From the NCBI GenBank assembly GCA_944472135.2, contig OX235262.1, forward strand, positions 168,701,509 through 168,765,508: DNA of 64,000 nt. The letters are read 5' to 3'. The notes beneath the pieces are model-generated. The model worked only from the letters and a program-made list of their open reading frames with translations, was not told the origin of the DNA and searched no databases. The translations under genes were made by a program, and so were the position numbers. This document shows, piece by piece, positions 41,415 through 51,995 of the stretch. Every line of letters starts with the position of its first letter. Position 1 is the first letter of the stretch. This stretch comes from Trichobilharzia regenti. Lineage: Eukaryota > Platyhelminthes > Trematoda > Strigeidida > Schistosomatidae.

Positions 41415-41995
41415 TTATTATTACAATTGTTCCCTTGGGTTCTTGGTGGAAAATAGGGTTTCAACAGAACATCTCCATTTTATTCTGTTTTATACAGTCG
41501 TCTGTAGCTGGCTCCGCGATTGCCCATGTCCTCTCATCTCATCTCCCGCGCACATGATTTCCTTCCTTCCACCCTCTGAAGAAACTACGCCCAACTCGTA
41601 GTTTCCTATTCGCGTTCCACTCGAGGCCTGGGTGAACGCGCGAAGCCACTCATTGGTCTCCAATCTATCTCCGTTCCCTTCGGGATATTGGTTGGGCAAT
41701 AGGTTATTGGTTAGTTCTTTGTTGCTAATACTTTCTGGCCTGTAATCTGATCTTCAGTATGTAGTCAGAGAAGGCAGTTGTTGATAAAATGTGAAGCTGG
41801 AGGCATAATGAAGAACTGGCTTGACATTAGTGTTGAAAATTCGGATTTTGTTCTCCATTCCGAATGCAGTAGTAGATTTCCAGACTAACTTCATGTAATT
41901 GAATGTGTCCGCCTTACCTTTACGATCTCGGCTTTAACATCTTCACCTCTGTCGCCTGTAGTTGAAATGATTCTGCCTAACTAAATAAGTGAAAG
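41415..41995 (-). mobile_element. RTE-A-like LINE 3' end (minus), diverged subfamily
   Basis: In reverse complement it contains tggaacgcgaataggaaact, gaagaaatcatgtgcgcggg-like blocks and the tail gttgaaaccctattttccac. It matches the RTE-A end in layout (C-terminal coding end, 3' UTR, gaagccctatgttcc tail) with much divergence. Confidence 0.55.
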
Positions 41996-42009
41996 TGATG
42001 AATCCCCTC

Positions 42010-42519
42010 AAATTTTACCCGTTCACATTGAGTTTCAAGCGGTATCCACTAGACCACTTGAGTGAGTCAATTAAATTGCGTAGAATCTTCTAATTTGTAA
42101 AAGCTTAAGATACTAGTCATTTTCATGAAATGCGATATAACTGGTAACACTTTGTTAAATTCGTTGTGTCTACAAATAATAAATAGGATTTGCTTTTAGA
42201 TGCTGAAATGTAATATTCAACTTGACTGAAGACTGAATACAACGATCCTCCTTCAGTTTTATCTCCAGCTGGATCTAGACTTACGAAAAACTCAGAAGAC
42301 CAGACTTTTTTCTCAGTGGCAGTGTGGGGGGGGTACATGATCTGTCATCAGATGACAAAAATATATCATATATCTATGTATATACACTACCAATAACTAC
42401 TTTATAATTGGTCCTGTAATGTCGGATATCAAAGGCTGTCCACAATTAAATTATAATAAAATCTTCTGCTTCAGCCTAATAGCTTAAATTGTCAATGCTG
42501 GTTTAAGTTAGTCTAAGTC
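42010..42519. other. Intron 8 segment without recognised feature
   Basis: AT-rich with a G run near 42327-42334; the minus frame 42123-42338 has no motif. Confidence 0.3.
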
Positions 42520-43103
42520 GGTTTTAATAAGTTACTCTCTTCACCTTACGTGGGAAGCATCATTTCAACTAAAGGCGGAAGAGATGATGTGAAATCCAGA
42601 ATCGAAAGAGCCAAGATACACCTGCATCAATCTGAAATCAGTGTGAAAATCTCCTGCACTCAGCCGTAGCATAAACGATGAAATTCGAACCTTCAACACC
42701 AATGTTAAGTCAGTCACTTCTTCTGTATGCGGGTCAGAAACTTGGCGACTGTGTCAATAAAAACATTTCAAACAGGCTGCTGCAGACTTCTGTCAACAGC
42801 TGCCGCTTTATCTGGTTCCATACTGAAGATTAGATGGCCGGCCGGAAAGAATTAGCAACAAGAAACTATGGGAACGACGTAGTCAAGAACCTTTGCTCAA
42901 TAAATATGTGGAGGGAAATGGAGATGAATAGGACACAAACTGATGAGGCCGTTGAGTAGTGACGTCGTGCGCAATGCATATCTTCTAGTGGAATCCGACT
43001 GGAAAACAACGACTTGGGCGTGTATTCGAGGGTAGCATGGAGGAGATCGTGTGGAGAGGAGACCAGCGATTATGGATAGTTGCGGGACCAGTTAAAGAGA
43101 AGT
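42520..43103 (+). mobile_element. RTE-A-like LINE C-terminal fragment, left part
   Basis: Across frames: TYVGSIISTKGGRDDVKSRI (42547-42605), LYAGQKLGDC-like, and RWPAGKN*QQETMGTT-like, corresponding to the RTE-A end (LLYGSETW..., [26 protein letters not shown]). It is interrupted at 43103 by an RTE-B copy and resumes at 43931. Confidence 0.6.
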
Positions 43104-43930
43104 CTGTCTGTTTTCGACATAGTATTTTGCACCGCTGTGCACCAGTTCAATTTGCCACACTCCATGTAACACACAAAGGAAGGGAAGAAAGTAGAAGAAA
43201 TGCATAATAGAGACAGGAAACAGAGGTGTGAGACAAAGGAATAGTAGTAATGAAGAACAAAACAGTTTCATTGGAAATCATAAGTCACAATGAGTGGATC
43301 CATCTTCGCCGGCCATTGAGAACGATAAGTTTGAGCCATACCACCAATTGTTTCCAACCATTGGTTTATACCGTCCCGAGGACCCCAACCAGGAAGTTTA
43401 CACCTTCTCGCATGGCCGGCTTAGATTAACTGTTGTGGATTTGATTGACTGATGAAGCCATGTTTTGGTTTGACCGCCGCTAGCTCTTTTCCAGTCTGAC
43501 CGTATGTCAGCTAACATCGCCCGTCGGGGAAGGCAATGACCAGATATACGTAACACATATCCTAACCATCTCTCTCGGTAGATGTAATTTCACAGCCTCG
43601 TCGACTGATTTCCCCTCCCTACCTAGCACTCGACCGATGCCTAACCTCAATATTGCTCACCTCATTATACCACTCACACGGGAAATAGAACGCTGGCACC
43701 TATGATCAAAGACAGCTAGCCTGACTTTTCATGTCTTCCACTTTCAACGGCCAGGTCTTACTCACAGTCATAAAGGAAGACAGATTGAATCGCTGTGCAG
43801 CACACACACTCTTTGGTCGATAGCCGGATATCACATCTACGCCAGAGATGGCGTAATTTGACATATACCAAACAAACCTTCTGTATCCTGGTTGAGATTT
43901 CGTCAACGGTGAACCCGTTGGGGCTGAGTG
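43104..43930 (-). mobile_element. RTE-B 5'-truncated copy (minus), nested in the RTE-A-like copy
   Basis: The 3' terminus (tctgtctgttttcgacatag) is at 43104 and the 5' end at about 43930. It encodes on the minus strand the RRRD..LSTKG..., WPLKVEDMKS and LRWLGHVL-type blocks, with the frame-breaking indels shared with 30838-32205 and 50420-51544. Confidence 0.75.
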
Positions 43931-44015
43931 CAGAAAACAGGACGAATTAGTGATGTTCTTTTGAGGTTCTATGCTCCATTCGGAACCCTAGGGAACAGCA
44001 ACAATAATAATAAGT
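43931..44015 (+). mobile_element. RTE-A-like LINE, right part (3' end)
   Basis: tgcagaaaacaggacgaatt and gaggttctatgctccattcg, then an (AAT)n tail. Matches 61618-61690 and completes the fragment interrupted at 43103. Confidence 0.6.
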
Positions 44016-44214
44016 CAGTTTTAGCCTTCAAAATATAATTATATTTTCAGATGGTACAATGTTAAGGGGCATACAATATAAATCCGAATGCGTTGGAGAA
44101 GGCTGGAACCTTTGAACGATTTATTGATTGAAAGTTGTTTGCTTAATCTAATAAACCCCACTCCATAATTAAAACTTTATATTAATTAGTCCATCTGAAA
44201 ATTGCCACTTATTT

Positions 44215-45590
44215 ACTGAATTTTATTTTGAACAATCTGATCACACATTTACTTGTCAAGTCAATTTATATGAAAACCTAAATTGACAGAAAGGATTTGG
44301 GGATAAGAATAATTGACACTTCGTTTGGTTATCTAATTAGATAAGGGTTACCAGCGTAGGTTAAGAGTGACAATAAATTGTCTTTGTACACACCGGGGGG
44401 ATAGGAGGCTTAAATTTATGAATAGGTATCACCTCAGAATATTACAGTAAGCGCCTGTGACCGCTTTTATAAATAATCTTAAAGACTGTTTTAATATCAG
44501 TCTTGTAGCTTATATAGATTACGTGTTTAGCTTAGCTATAGACGAAGTAGGTTGTCTGCCACCTACGTCTATCGACTTTCCAAAATTCATCTATTTTTCC
44601 AAATATTTCGGGATTCGCTCTTCCACCCTCACATGCAAACGCCAATATTCCCCTCTATGTAAGGGTTATCCATACACACACGCACGCTTCAATTGGTATG
44701 TAGTGTGTGATGTGACATAATCACTTGTGCAATTTTGAGGTTTGTAGTGGAGCTTTTCGTTTTTAGCTTTTTCAATTATTATAAACCGGGAGGCATAATA
44801 GGTCCTACGGTTGACCGAGTTTGGTCTCTGTCTTAAAATCCTACTATTCACTTCCCTATTATGTGGTAATTTAATGAAAACATCTTTCTTAGGGACAGAA
44901 GAAATTACAAGTTTCTAAAAACTAACTGATTTTCTGATCGGTTTAAAAATTTTACAGGATATCCGTCTTCAACAAGAGTATCCATAAGTATTTTAATTTC
45001 ATCCTTTGTAACATCGGCAGTACAAGTATACTGAATCCTTTTGAATAAGCACTTCAGCAAACCTCTCTTATACTGCAGTGGACAGGAGTTGGGAAAATTT
45101 CAATATTGTCTTGTCTTCCCATAAATTGATCGTTTTATTCAACCATCTTGTTTCTGACTCAGAAGTATTTCTAAAACTGGGAATTGGTTGCGACTTTCAG
45201 GCACTTGAAACTCATGTGATTTTGTACTGAGATGAGTTTGTCGAGTAGGTGGATGACTCTCGTCTTCATGATCGTCATATATCTCAAAATCATGTCATCT
45301 ACACATCTCCTATAGAAAAGCACTTTAGCAATTAAATCAACCGACAAGTTTTCAATATAAGATATATAATCTTAAACCCTCCCGCCTCCCCCTTGTGTGT
45401 GCAAAAACAATTTATTATTACTCTTAACCTACCTTCGTAATAATCCTTATCTAATTATTCTTGAATCTTTCTTGTCACTCTGTGTATTTTAATTGCTCTT
45501 TAAGTTTTCATATGAATGGACTTGACAGGTAAATGTGTGATCAGATTGTTCAAAATTGAATTGAGCAAATAAATGACAATTTTGAGATGA
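44215..45590 (-). mobile_element. Penelope-like element with inverted terminal repeats (short, decayed)
   Basis: Arms 44215-44400 and 45370-45590 are inverted copies (gaacaatctgatcacacatt against atgtgtgatcagattgttca). The body on the minus strand has, in order, a reverse transcriptase active-site-like block (YRRCVDDMILR near 45310), a connector with several stops, and NSRILRQRPNSVN, TYYASRFIIIEKAKNEKLHY, YVTSHTTYQ and EERIPKYLEK of the GIY-YIG part. The whole element is only 1.4 kb. Confidence 0.75.
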
Positions 45591-46758
45591 TGAAAATCGA
45601 ACGAGATATTCAAGGTTTAAAATAATTTTGTAGTTGTAATCGTTAGTACAGACGAAGGATTTGATCTCAGTCGTTTCGTGTCTGAAGTTTATCCTTGTTT
45701 ATGCCCAGATATAATACGCTATCGATCGGTACAGGGTGTTTATCGAAACTTCTCATATTCAGTCAGATCTGTATCACCAGTTCAGTGTAAAGTGTTCCAT
45801 ATTGTTTGATTCTGTTATTGATCTATTGCAAGGCATAGCTCATCTGATTTGAAATATTTTGATTGAAGTCCACTTCCAAAATAAATATTATGAGCTGTTC
45901 CACTTGATATGGGTAAGCCTTTTGTGATTACACACACACACACATTGCAGGTAGATACAGTTTACTCAAACAAGCCTAACATACATGTGGTACACACACA
46001 CACACATACGAAACTTGTTTTATATCATCGTCTTGTTAATTACAGATAAACTGTAATTACTAAACAGATAGTTGGTGTTGTTGTTGTAGGTGTTGGTGCT
46101 ATCAAGTTTCTCCTAGATAAACTGAACTCATCACACGAAAGATTGTTGGGGTTTTTCACATCCAGCGTAAAAATGGCCTAGTTCATTGCATTTCTTCTTT
46201 TGTTGTTGTTTCTGCTACGTTTTATTATTACCCCATACTTAGTACTATTATTATTATTATTTAATAACCTAGATACCTGAGTAAATTGTCCTCAGTTAAA
46301 TCAGGTGGTTGAGCTTTTCTACTGGTCCTAATAGAGATTGTTGTTGTTTCTTTTTTGGTTTTTCTGTGTAAGTTAAGTAATTCATTAATCTACAATTCAA
46401 TTTAAAACAAGCAACAAAAGGGTTATTAAAGCAGTATTTAATGAATTCATCAAATTTCGGTAGAACTCGTCATCTCCTGAATACTCCACTTACACGGATA
46501 TATATATGTATATATATACTTTTGAAATTACATTGGGAGATATAAGACTGATAAGCACAAATAAACTACATTGAATTAGTCATGCAGAAAGACGACAGGT
46601 GCGAATGTTTTCCAGGTCATGTTCAAATAGATAAGGGGAGAGAGAGTATCAGAGATCAAAATTCAGATAAATTGCATTACGCTTCAATTACATCACTTAG
46701 ATAGACAATTAGACGTTAGAAAATATAACAAGAATTGCGAACAGACTATTTTCTTAAA
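45591..46758. other. Intron 8 segment; microsatellites
   Basis: (CA)n at about 45930-45946 and 45993-46006, (TTA)n near 46245, (TA)n near 46497-46520. No gene seen. Confidence 0.4.
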
Positions 46759-46759
46759 T

Positions 46760-46945
46760 TTTTATTTTTGATTTACAGCTTGATTCCACACTCTATTTTT
46801 GGTTCAAGTATGGAATTTTCATCATGGATATCGGTAGCCCAAATTTCGCTGGCCGACCATACATATCAGGTGTGCGTCGGCAGGGGATCGAACCTCGGAC
46901 CATGTGCATGGTCGGCGAGAGTCCTAACCACTGTGCCACCGACGC
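46760..46945 (-). mobile_element. tRNA-derived SINE, family SINE-b
   Basis: In reverse complement: head tgcgtcggtggcacagtggt, B box ggttcgatcccc, then the SINE-b body and tail. A clean copy. Confidence 0.8.
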
Positions 46946-46949
46946 AATA

Positions 46950-47075
46950 TCAATAGTAATAGTTATAATAATAATAATGTTGAAGTGGGATAAGATAATC
47001 TTACTGATAAAGGATAGTTTTAAATGAATTGAGAATAATAATAATAATAGGTAGAATAATAATAAGTTAAGAATA
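46950..47075. repeat. (AAT)n microsatellite cluster
   Basis: Interrupted AAT/AATA runs between 46965 and 47070. Confidence 0.7.
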
Positions 47076-47099
47076 ATAAGTTAAACGTATTACCATGGT

Positions 47100-47850
47100 A
47101 GATTCAGAGTCACGACCATCTCCTTTTGTACACAGAGATCTGGTCTATAAACTCAAATTGCACAAGCCTCTGCAATTGTAAGCATCTTCTTGTTTCTTTG
47201 TTTGCTGACAATGGTGAATGACTTGACCGCGTCAATATCATGTCCGTAATCCACAAGATGTTTTGTTATTGAGGATTTTGGCACTTTGAACTCAGCTGTT
47301 TTCAACCATTCTGGTAAATGCTCCATCATGCGAGTAGACAATCGCCTTTCTGTACGACCTATGTATTTGCTGCCACAAACACACTCAAACTGATATACGC
47401 AGTTTGAAGTGTCGAGGAGTGGGGACTGGTCTTTCTCAGATTGTTGAAGCCACTCGTTTGGTGGTGTTAAGGATAACAAGTTTTGCAGCATAATAAGTTC
47501 TTTTGATGGCTTTGTCGAGTCTTCATTTGACTACTTCCTATACGTCATCTCCTTTGAACGGCAAACTGATATAGACAGGTTTCTTCGGAACTGTTTGAAT
47601 TGTTTTGCAGGGGGTAGTTTCTTTAGAGTATTTATTAATGAACTTCTCAGGATATATCCATTCTTAGATAAAATATCCTTCAGAGATTTTGTTTCATACT
47701 CAATAGTACTGTCAGAACAAATTTTTCGTGCTCTATTGAACAGTGTTCTGACTAAGTTCTGTTTATACTTGATTGGAACCTTTATTGTTTGCTTTAAATT
47801 CGTCTCGGAAAATAAATATTTACAATTCAATCGTCTATGTATTCTTATTT
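47100..47850 (-). mobile_element. Penelope-like element fragment (connector and GIY-YIG)
   Basis: Minus frames 47531-47830 (connector: KVPIKYKQNLVRTLFNRARK, then SKNGYILRSSLINT) and 47153-47491 (GIY-YIG) belong to one element separated by a frame change. It ends about 30 bp before the host splice acceptor at 47879. Confidence 0.8.
47153..47491 (-). pseudogene. PLE GIY-YIG endonuclease domain
   Basis: NCVYQFECVCGSKYIGRTER contains the paired Cys and YIG; LSTRMMEHLPEWLK, then SSITKHLVDYGHDIDAVKSF and TIAEACAI follow. The frame is intact over the nuclease, and the last conserved tail block is missing. Confidence 0.78.
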
Positions 47851-47879
47851 TATATCTAAAATCTAATAAAATATTCTAG

Positions 47880-48039
47880 CCTTACCACTTCGATCTGAGC
47901 TATCTGAGAAGTTAACAGTTGAAGAGAATCGTTCAAAAAATATTCTTGATGTCTTACGGACTGTAAAATGTGATTTAGCTTCATCTCAAACTTCTGTCAA
48001 GGCTAAATCAAAGAAGTTAAAGATCTCTATACAAAAAGT
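47880..48039 (+). CDS. Coding exon of the split gene (coiled coil)
   Basis: Acceptor atattctag at 47879, donor GT|gtaagt at 48039. After two leading bases the frame is open for 52 codons: LPLRSELSEKLTVEENRSKN, ILDVLRTVKCDLASSQTSVK and KSKKLKISIQK. The other two frames close early. The two left-over bases fit the single leading base of the exon at 53616 to give Val. Confidence 0.75.
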
Positions 48040-48159
48040 GTAAGTTGTCTTTTTTATAAAAGAAATTATTGCTTTTATCGCACTAGTCGCGACTTCTTAC
48101 TAGAACTTTGGGTAACTTCCTTTCTTCTCAGTCGCTATTGGTTTTTGCAGCAGTTCGAT

Positions 48160-48305
48160 TGATTACAGGTCTAATGACGAACTGACATTAGCTTAGAGAA
48201 TCATTGGAGGACCACGGGGTAGTGGACAATTGTTTCGTCCTGGTTTTTAACCCTTCATCGGTACGTTGAATGATGTACGAGCTCACCTTGTAACCAGAAG
48301 GTCCT
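48160..48305 (-). mobile_element. Hammerhead SINE 3' half (minus)
   Basis: tgacattagcttagagaatc and ggacaattgtttcgtcctgg are reverse complements of the tail and core. The reverse complement of 48217-48263 reads CGTACC, GATGAAG, then CAGGACGAAAC, AATTGTC, CACTAC. It runs into acctggttagagctcg-like tRNA-head remnants. Confidence 0.6.
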
Positions 48306-48640
48306 GGGTCCTGTTGGCCGGGTGGGATTAGTTGAATAACCACACTTGGGTCTTCTATGCGTGTTTCTGAAACACAACAGACATCAATGGCTTGGGACGC
48401 CAGAGTCTTGGCTAGTGATGCTTGTTGTCCTATTTGGCAAAGTGTCCTAAAATTAAATGCTCCCATATAAAATTGGTGGCGTGGCTTTAGGAGACTGTCG
48501 GTAGTGGTTTTTCGGCTTCCGTCGTCTTTAGTGGACACAGAGTGAAGAGGAATTGAAGAGCCATCAAGTAGAGGAGTTGCATCAGTGGAAGGAAGGCAAG
48601 ATAATAGAGGTGAAGATGAAGACAAAGATGAGTGAGCATT
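48188..48640 (-). pseudogene. RTE-B endonuclease N-terminal fragment
   Basis: From about 48510 down to 48310 the minus frame reads MGAFNFRTLCQIGQQASLA, TLASQAIDVCCVSETRIEDP and VVIQLIPPGQQDPG. This is the first block of an exonuclease-endonuclease-phosphatase fold (N.RTL, then VC.SETR). The Glu of SETR is retained. The upstream 40 residues are Ser-rich and non-conserved; the last part of the frame is SINE sequence. It is cut off after about 60 residues of the domain. Confidence 0.65.
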
Positions 48641-48689
48641 AGAGAGGTTTTTCTAGTGCATTTCGGATTGTGAGGGCGATTGTTACTTC

Positions 48690-48905
48690 CCGACTGCCCA
48701 CACCTTGGAAGTTGGTTGCGTCACCACAGAGCCCACGGGACAACTGCTGGGTCCGATTGTCGATGAGTGCATACTCCTGAAGAGTCCGGAGCTGAGATTA
48801 AAGCATCTGTTCAGTACTCCTAGGTTTTCCAGTGATTGTTCTCTAACTGATGTCAGCTCATGATCAAATAAGTAATCAATTAAATTCCTGAAAATCAACA
48901 CACTT
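48690..48905 (+). mobile_element. Hammerhead SINE 3' half (plus), degraded
   Basis: gcatactcctgaagagtccg, gttcagtactcctaggtttt and ctctaactgatgtcagctca match the family. The core is badly degraded. Confidence 0.55.
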
Positions 48906-48919
48906 GAAATTTGAATAAA

Positions 48920-49440
48920 TTAACTAGAATTTATTTTTGTGATGTGGTTGTGTTCTCTGAGCTGGATAGTTAGTTTGCGAAGCTTTCATTACCCTACTAG
49001 GCAACATCTCCAGCGCATACTTCAATTTGAATTGAAGTAAACTTTCCGATTTCATCACGAGTTTATTAGTCACCTCTCTTGATGGTGACCTAGGACGTGA
49101 TTGATTGTTTTTGTGTGTGTTCACACCCTCTGGGCTACTAGTATTAGTACCGATTGTTTCCTAGACCTGAAGTTTGACAATTTGTGTGTGAGATTTCCTG
49201 TGTGTGTCGATGTGTCTATTGATTGATGATTCACTGGAATGCCAAACTTCTAAAAATTCTTTAGCGTTCTTGGTGTTTCGTCTGTCTAATATTTGAACGT
49301 TGTCCCAGTCGAATTGGTGTCCATGGTTGTCTGTATATGGTGATATGAGAGAGTGGATGTTATGTCTTTTAACGGATACGAAAACGAAGGGGACGTCCAC
49401 TTTGGCCAATTTAGTGTTTTTCGCAGTTGTTACAATTTAT
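48920..49440 (-). mobile_element. Penelope-like element 3' part, second subfamily (minus)
   Basis: The minus frame 49161-49409 encodes VFVSVKRHNIHSL, YTDNHGHQFDWDNVQILDRR and NAKEFLEVWHSSESSINRHI. The tail at 48940-49010 contains the stem-loop block (reverse complement: gagatgttgcctagtagggt, aatgaaagcttcgcaaact). Confidence 0.7.
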
Positions 49441-49539
49441 TTTGTTGTACATGATATTGGTTTTATCTTCTTTCGTTGTTGAGTCTCTTGCTTGACATTT
49501 CATCAAAAACTAACTTATTTAAATTTGACGATAAGAGGA

Positions 49540-50275
49540 ATGTCTGTCTGTCTCTGTCTGGATTCAACATAGAACTTGGCACCGAAGTGCAGCAGTTCGA
49601 GTTGACACGTTCCAAATAGCACACACAAAGGTAGACAAGAAGATGAGTGAAGAGAATCAATACAGTCTGACAAGAGTGAAACAGAATGGGTAATGGTAGA
49701 AAGGAATATGAAAGATTACAGAGACTGAATACATCTGCGCTGGCCATTGACAACGATTTTGAGCCATGTCACCTATTGTCTCCAGCCATTGATTCCTAGA
49801 GTCCCGAGGGCCCCAACCCGGGAGTCTGCATCTCCCTACCTGACTCAGTTTAACTGTCAAAGATTTCATGGATTGATGAGGCCATGTTTTTGTTTGGCCA
49901 CCACTGGCTCTTTTCCAACCTGCACCTATATCAGCTAGTAATGCCCGTTGGGCGGGGGAGGCGATGGTTAGGCATGCGCAGCACGTGACCTAGCCATCTT
50001 AGTCTATGTAACTTTATAGCCTCATCGATTGATTTTCCCTCTTTGCCCAACACTCTACGCCTAACGTCAACATTACTTACCTTATTAAACCACCTAACGT
50101 GAGACAGAGATCGCAGACATCTATGATCGAAAGCAGTCAAGCTTTTCAAGTCTTCAACTCGTATTGGCCATGTTTCAGAGCCATAGAGAAGGATGGAGCG
50201 AACTGATGAGCAGTACACACGTCCCTTGGTTGAAAGCCGGATGTCACGCCTACGCCAGAGGTGGTGTAATGAGAG
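49540..50275 (-). mobile_element. RTE-B 5'-truncated copy (minus)
   Basis: The 3' terminus with TCTG repeats is at 49542. The minus frame 49931-50218 encodes [20 protein letters not shown] and KLHRLRWLGHVLRMPNHRLP. It belongs to the same subgroup as 21506-22466 (both read LPRPTGITS before the stop). Confidence 0.82.
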
Positions 50276-50419
50276 GAATGTGGTTTGAATCTAATAACTG
50301 AGAGTGTTATGATAAGAAGATCTCTGTGATTCATTGGTTAACATCGATCTACGTAACTATACTGAGCTGTAATGGGAACTAAACGAGTAATACAATGTCA
50401 TAAGGCAATCAGCCCAGAC

Positions 50420-51544
50420 GACCCTAACTCACTTCAGAGACACAGGGGTTGACTTGCTACCAGGGAATAATCTCGTTGACTTAGAATATGCAGACGACAT
50501 AGTCCTTCTAGGCGAGGACGCTGACAAAAAAGAACAGAGTCTTCTGAACACCTTGAGCTGCAATTTACGAATGTTTGGCATGCGATTCGCTCCCACCAAA
50601 TATAAGATGATGGGGTTACAGGACTGGACTACACTGATTCCTAGTTTAGAAAAAGGGAGTGAAGCGGTAGTGAACATTGACTGCTTCACTTATTTGGGAA
50701 GTACCATCAGCCAACGCCAACGGGTTGATCTCTGACGAAATCTCAACCAGGATACAGAAGTTTTTGTTTGGCATATGTCAAATTACGCCATCTCTGGCGT
50801 AGATGTGATATCCGGCTATCGACCAAAGAGTGTGTGTGCTGCACAGCGATTCAATCTGTCTTCCTTTATGACTGTGAGTAAGACCTGGCCGTTGAAAATG
50901 GAAGACATGAAAAGTCAGGCTAGCTGTCTTTGATCATAGGTGCCAGCGTTCTATTTCCCGTGTGAGTGGCATAATGAGGTGAGCAATATTGAGGTTAGGC
51001 ATCGGTCGAGTGCTAGGTAAGGAGGGAAAATCAATCGACGAGGTTGTGAAATTTCATCTACCGAGAGAGATGGTTAGGACATGTGTTACGCATGCCTGCC
51101 TAGCGACCGCCTTCCTCGACAATGAGCAATTTTAGATGACATAGAGTCAGGCTGGAAAAGAGCTAGCGGCGGTCAAACCAAAACATGGCACCAGTCAATG
51201 AAATCTATAACAGTTAGTCTAAGCCAGTCACTTAGGAAGGTGTAGGCTGGTCTCCTGGTTGGGGTTCTCGGGACGGTAAAAGCCTGTGGCGTCTGGAAAC
51301 AATTGGTGATTGGCTCAAACTTATCGTTCTCAATGGTTGGCACAGATGGATCCACTCATTGTGACTTAAGATTTCCAATGAAACTATGTTGATCTTCGTT
51401 ATTACTACTCCTTTGTCTCACACCTCTGTTTCATGTCTCTATTATGCGTTTCTTCTCCCTTCTTCTCTTGCTTTGTGTGCTACTAGGAAGGAGTGTGGTG
51501 GCTGTTGCACATCGGTGGAAAGTTCTGTGTCGAAAAGAGACAGA
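50420..51544 (+). mobile_element. RTE-B 5'-truncated copy (plus), shared-indel subgroup
   Basis: The frame 50454-50735 encodes NNLVDLEYADDIVLLGEDAD, LRMFGMRFAPTKYKMMGLQD and CFTYLGSTIS. From 50740 it carries the same indels as the copies at 30838 and 43104 (gtgagtaagacc, gaaaagtcaggctag). It ends gtgtcgaaaagagacag at 51544. It lies head-to-head with the copy at 49540. Confidence 0.8.
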
Positions 51545-51995
51545 AAAAGGTAGTGACGGTACACCACCAACCATGACGACTGTTTAAAATTAACAATGTT
51601 GTTAGAGGAAACTGTTGAATTTTACCATTCTTCTTTAACTTCTGGCTGTGATTGATTATTTCCACATACACTTTGAGAGTGTGTTGGTGCGCGTGGTAGT
51701 GTTGTAGATTTGTCACCCGGAAATATGTAATCTTAAACATGTAGACATTATCGTTTTGCAGTGTGATAATTTACAGAAAGGCGAAATTTCACATGATTGG
51801 TGATCAATGACTGTAAGTGTGATATTTGCTTCGTACTGTTAATGATTGATGTGATCCTATACCTTAGCTTATTGTTGTCAAGGTACTGCTGAGAGCTCTG
51901 GTTTCAAGGTAGGCTTATGTCAGTTAGTGGGACAGTCACCTTAAGATACGTGTTTCAATGCTTTGGATGTGTGTTATGAGTGCTGTGCGAAATTG
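51545..51995. other. Intron 9 segment without recognised feature
   Basis: AT-rich; no gene seen. Confidence 0.3.

Noticed and set aside
49747..49938. Short plus frames antisense to RTE-B copies
   Set aside because: Shadow of the minus-strand element; the same antisense peptides recur wherever RTE-B occurs.
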